Position numbers and translations under genes: made by a program. This document shows positions 61,288 to 64,000 of a DNA stretch of 64,000 nt, one piece after another. The first letter of the stretch is position 1. The number at the start of each line of letters is the position of its first letter. Below the pieces are notes generated by a model, which did no database searches, was not told where the DNA came from, and saw only the letters and a list, made by a program, of their open reading frames with translations. Origin of the DNA: Rhabdornis inornatus (lineage: Eukaryota > Chordata > Aves > Passeriformes > Rhabdornithidae); contig VWZS01004479.1 in the NCBI GenBank assembly GCA_013397075.1, positions 388,420-452,419 on the forward strand, in the 5' to 3' direction.

Positions 61288-64000
61288 GTAAATATCTGCT
61301 TATTAAGCTCAAATGATTTTAACAGTGATTGATAGGAGCTAAAACATACTGTACAATTAAAAACTTTTTTCTAGTCAGTGTTTTTAACTTTTGACATGTT
61401 CTCATTATGAGTTTTTTCTCACAGACTTTACTTAATTCCTAAATCATTATTCAAATACCCCCAAATGATTAAAGCTGCTTTCGTTATTGATAATCTCTTT
61501 AATACTTGTTTTTTGTGATTATTTTGCTTCATTGCTTGTATATAATAGAAATAATTATAAAAGCCATCTTTGCTATTTTCTTACGAAATTCATTGAGGTA
61601 GTTTGGGATATTTTCCAATAGAATCTGGCTACTTTGATAATAGATGTAATTACGGTTCTCAAAAGGTAAAATTATGAGAAAGCGCATATTATAACAGTAG
61701 TTCAGCAAAGAATGTTAAACCATCGAAGGGCAGTTTATAAGGTGTTTAAAATGACTGAGATGTTAGTCATTATTTAACTGTTTAATATCCTCTGTTTTGA
61801 GGGGGCATAATATAAATGAGTCTGCCTTTTTTTTTTTTTATGCAGTGAATACTGTGCACACTTAGGTCCTTTGAACACATAATTTTTGCTCTATTAAATT
61901 GATACATTTAAATCCCTTATCACATGAATGCCTGGTTAATACCAAGCAGAAATTAGTTGCAGTGATACAGTACATGGCATTTTGAAGGTGATCTTGTCCT
62001 AATCAATTTGCACATTCTTGTTTTGATTTTTCATGGAGTTGTATATGGCAGACTTAGTAAAAATTCTGTGGTACTTAAAAATGGGATATGGAGGTAATTA
62101 CAAGTGGCACCCTGGCAATCTGTGAATCCAGAGCTGTAGGTGCTTGTTTACTCAAAAGCAAAAGGATCTTAGACTTTATTACTTTAGACAAAAGAGTCTC
62201 TTCCATCTCTTGTTAATACGTTTGTGCTCAGTATATACACTGTGATACAACTTACTGTGGAAATAACTTAGATACTCATCTTCCACATTCAGAAACATAT
62301 CTGAATGATACGTAACTTGTAATCATATTTGAAGTATGTTTTCACTTGGCACATTTGGATTCCCACCAGCTAACCAAGACAAAGACATTGTGTCAGCTTT
62401 TTATATGCTCATTTCTTGATCTAGTGCATTGGCATCTACTTACTAGGCTCACATTGCCTTTAATATTATTCTGTAGTCTTTTCTTTGTTTAAAGGGAATA
62501 TTGCATTTCTAATATACGTGCGCATTAGCCTTCTTGTTATTCAATTTATTGTTGGTTTAATATACTTTCTCTGTAACTTTGTGGCAAAAATTTAAGTGAA
62601 GACAGTGAATATTAGAGACGCCTCTTCAGGATTATGTATCATAGTGTTGGCCAATTCAAAATGGTAGAAAAATTGTTAGGGGTTTTTTTGTTAATCCCCA
62701 AGCTAGACATGTTAAAAAGGAACATACAGAGACTACTTCTTTGCTTCTCCACCTTTCCAATTAATTAACCTCTGTCAAATGTTGGCTACTGGTATAAAAG
62801 TATCATGATTTAACATCAGCCAGTAACTAAGCATCACACATCTGCTCTGTCCCTCCTCTCCTTCCCTGGTGGAATGAGGGAAAAAATCAGAGGGTGAAAG
62901 TAAAAGAATACATGTGTTGAGATAAGGACAGTTTAATAATTGAAATAAAATAATAATAATTTTAATGAAAAGGAAAATAACCAAGAGATAATAAACCACA
63001 AGGAAGAAGAAAGAAAAACAAGTGATGCAAATGAAAAGCAGTCACTCGCCACTTATGCCCAGCCCAGCCCCAGCCAGCTTTCCCCCTAGTTTATGTACTG
63101 AGCATGACACCATATGATATGGAATATCCTTTGGCCAGTCAGGGAAAGCTGCCCAGCTGTGTCCTTTCCCAGATTGTCGTGGATCCCCACCCACTCATTG
63201 GCACAGCGGAGTGAGCACTGCTAAGCAGCACCTGAGTTGTGGATGTGTTATCAACATTCTCATAGTAAATACAGTACTATACAAGCTCCTTGGAAGAAGA
63301 TTGGCTCTAGCCCAGCCAACACCCAGACAAAGAGTAGTTTTGAGGACCTTCAGTTTGTTTGATTATAGCAATGGTTCATTGACTCTGGAAATATTTGGTG
63401 CTCTGAAGATAAAATTAGTAAGTGATTAATAGGTAACCTCTTCATGAAGGTGGAGGAACTTTGTTATTGAGCAGGACTGGATGAAAAAAAGCCTCTTTGT
63501 GGGGCAAATGAGAATCAGATTTTTTCCAGTATTTAATCAAAAAAGAAAAAAGATCACCCAAGAGCCATATCATTGTTTTTTTTTCAATAAAGTGGTATTT
63601 ACAAACTACTTTAAATTGAACAGTAAGGTTTTAATTGAGAAGATATACATAATCTAAACAATGCAGTTAATACTGCAGTAGATATGCTATCTTTTTTATT
63701 TTCCTCTTAGGAAAACCCAAAACAAAAAAGCTCTATGTTACACTTGATCTCCAACAGCATTGAAAAATACCTACTTTATTGAACTGAAATAGCATACATA
63801 TGACTGGGAGTGGGTCTAACTTGAGTCAAACACACCGTTCACTCAAGGATTTCTTTAAAAGTGACATATTTATGAGAAAAAAATCATGTATTGGAAATTA
63901 TTATCTGTTTTCAGTAATCTTTATGCCTGCAAAATGTAAAAATTTTATTTGTTTCATTTTCCTGGTTTGGATTTTGACTTTAGAAGTCTTAATTTAAAAA
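61288..64000 (+). other. EXOC2: EXOC2 intron 19, 5' part (at least 2,713 bp)
   Basis: An intron that runs off the window. It contains a T run near 61828-61840 and the solo LTR at 62801-63329. No further SEC5 exon is visible. Confidence 0.9.
62801..63329 (-). mobile_element. Avian endogenous retrovirus solo LTR (old, degraded)
   Basis: A 529-bp block matching, in order, an LTR family common in bird genomes. On the - strand it begins TGTCTGGGTG at 63329, has a degraded TATA-like box (ACATAAAC) near 63088-63097 and an ATTAAA signal at 62937-62932. It ends in a decayed copy of the usual terminal sequence at 62801. CATATGATATGGAATATCC at 63111-63129 is a clear family landmark. No gag, pol or env remnant, primer site or polypurine tract is seen beside it, so it is a solo LTR. 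Flanks AAAAG (62796-62800) and AAGAG (63330-63334) might be a decayed target duplication. It lies antisense to EXOC2. I cannot give the exact family name from memory. Confidence 0.85.

Larger units (their letters stand above)
1..64000 (+). other. EXOC2: EXOC2 (SEC5) gene body, internal part, 19 coding exons
   Basis: The whole window lies within EXOC2. The product, SEC5, is a subunit of the eight-protein exocyst, which tethers post-Golgi vesicles at the plasma membrane before SNARE fusion. It also binds active RalA/RalB through an N-terminal IPT/TIG domain, encoded upstream of this window. Nineteen exons join with no frame break and match human SEC5, as I recall it, from about residue 141 to 794 of 924. 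Splice sites are GT-AG except one GC-AG intron. The encoded part covers the end of the linker after the IPT domain, the Sec5 homology region with its helical core, and most of the CATCHR-type helical rod. First and last exons of the gene, promoter and poly(A) site are outside. Identity is seen directly in the translations; roles are known family biology. Confidence 0.97.

Noticed and set aside
62775..63429. Open frames over the LTR on both strands
   Set aside because: LTR sequence is non-coding, and neither frame resembles a retroviral protein.
1..64000. Bacterial-style features: operons, CRISPR arrays, tRNA or rRNA genes, attachment sites
   Set aside because: None found. Spliced exons, long introns, CR1 and an LTR show vertebrate nuclear DNA.

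Overview
The window is one stretch of a vertebrate nuclear genome, almost certainly a bird, lying inside a single large gene on the + strand. The gene is EXOC2, which encodes SEC5, a subunit of the exocyst. Nineteen consecutive coding exons can be placed. Reading phase is continuous across all 18 complete introns. Together they give 1,961 bp of coding sequence, about 653 residues. Compared with the human protein as I remember it (924 residues), this is roughly residue 141 to 794. The N-terminal Ral-binding IPT/TIG domain lies upstream of the window, and about the last 130 residues lie downstream.

Evidence for a bird: the intron between exons 7 and 8 carries the 3' end of a CR1 LINE, with a decayed copy of the CR1 terminal octamer. 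The last intron carries an old solo LTR of a family common in bird genomes. Introns are AT-rich and have few repeats. I see no SINEs with A/B boxes and no mammalian L1 or Alu. The species cannot be named; the LTR suits a songbird or other neoavian but does not prove it.

Layout: 1-86 is the tail of an upstream intron. Exons 1-3 (87-200, 4645-4769, 16517-16597) are widely spaced. Exons 4-6 are clustered (20457-20602, 20700-20781, 21281-21383). Exon 7 (24362-24480) ends at a GC donor and is followed by an 11.5-kb intron. Exons 8-19 run from 36021 to 61287 with introns from 252 bp to 3.9 kb. The window ends in an intron (61288-64000) that contains the solo LTR on the - strand. No second gene, RNA gene, CpG island or promoter was found on either strand. 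The many 60-120 codon open frames in the introns look like chance.

The points most worth a second look are: the GC-AG intron after exon 7; a possible in-phase alternative terminal exon in intron 6 (23810-24290); a 22-bp perfect palindrome in intron 7; a duplicated CTCF-like module in intron 1; a 25-bp dispersed repeat pair; a possible tandem splice acceptor at exon 1; and the solo LTR. No previously undescribed system such as an operon or defence island is visible. Comparisons with human come from memory, not from an alignment run here.
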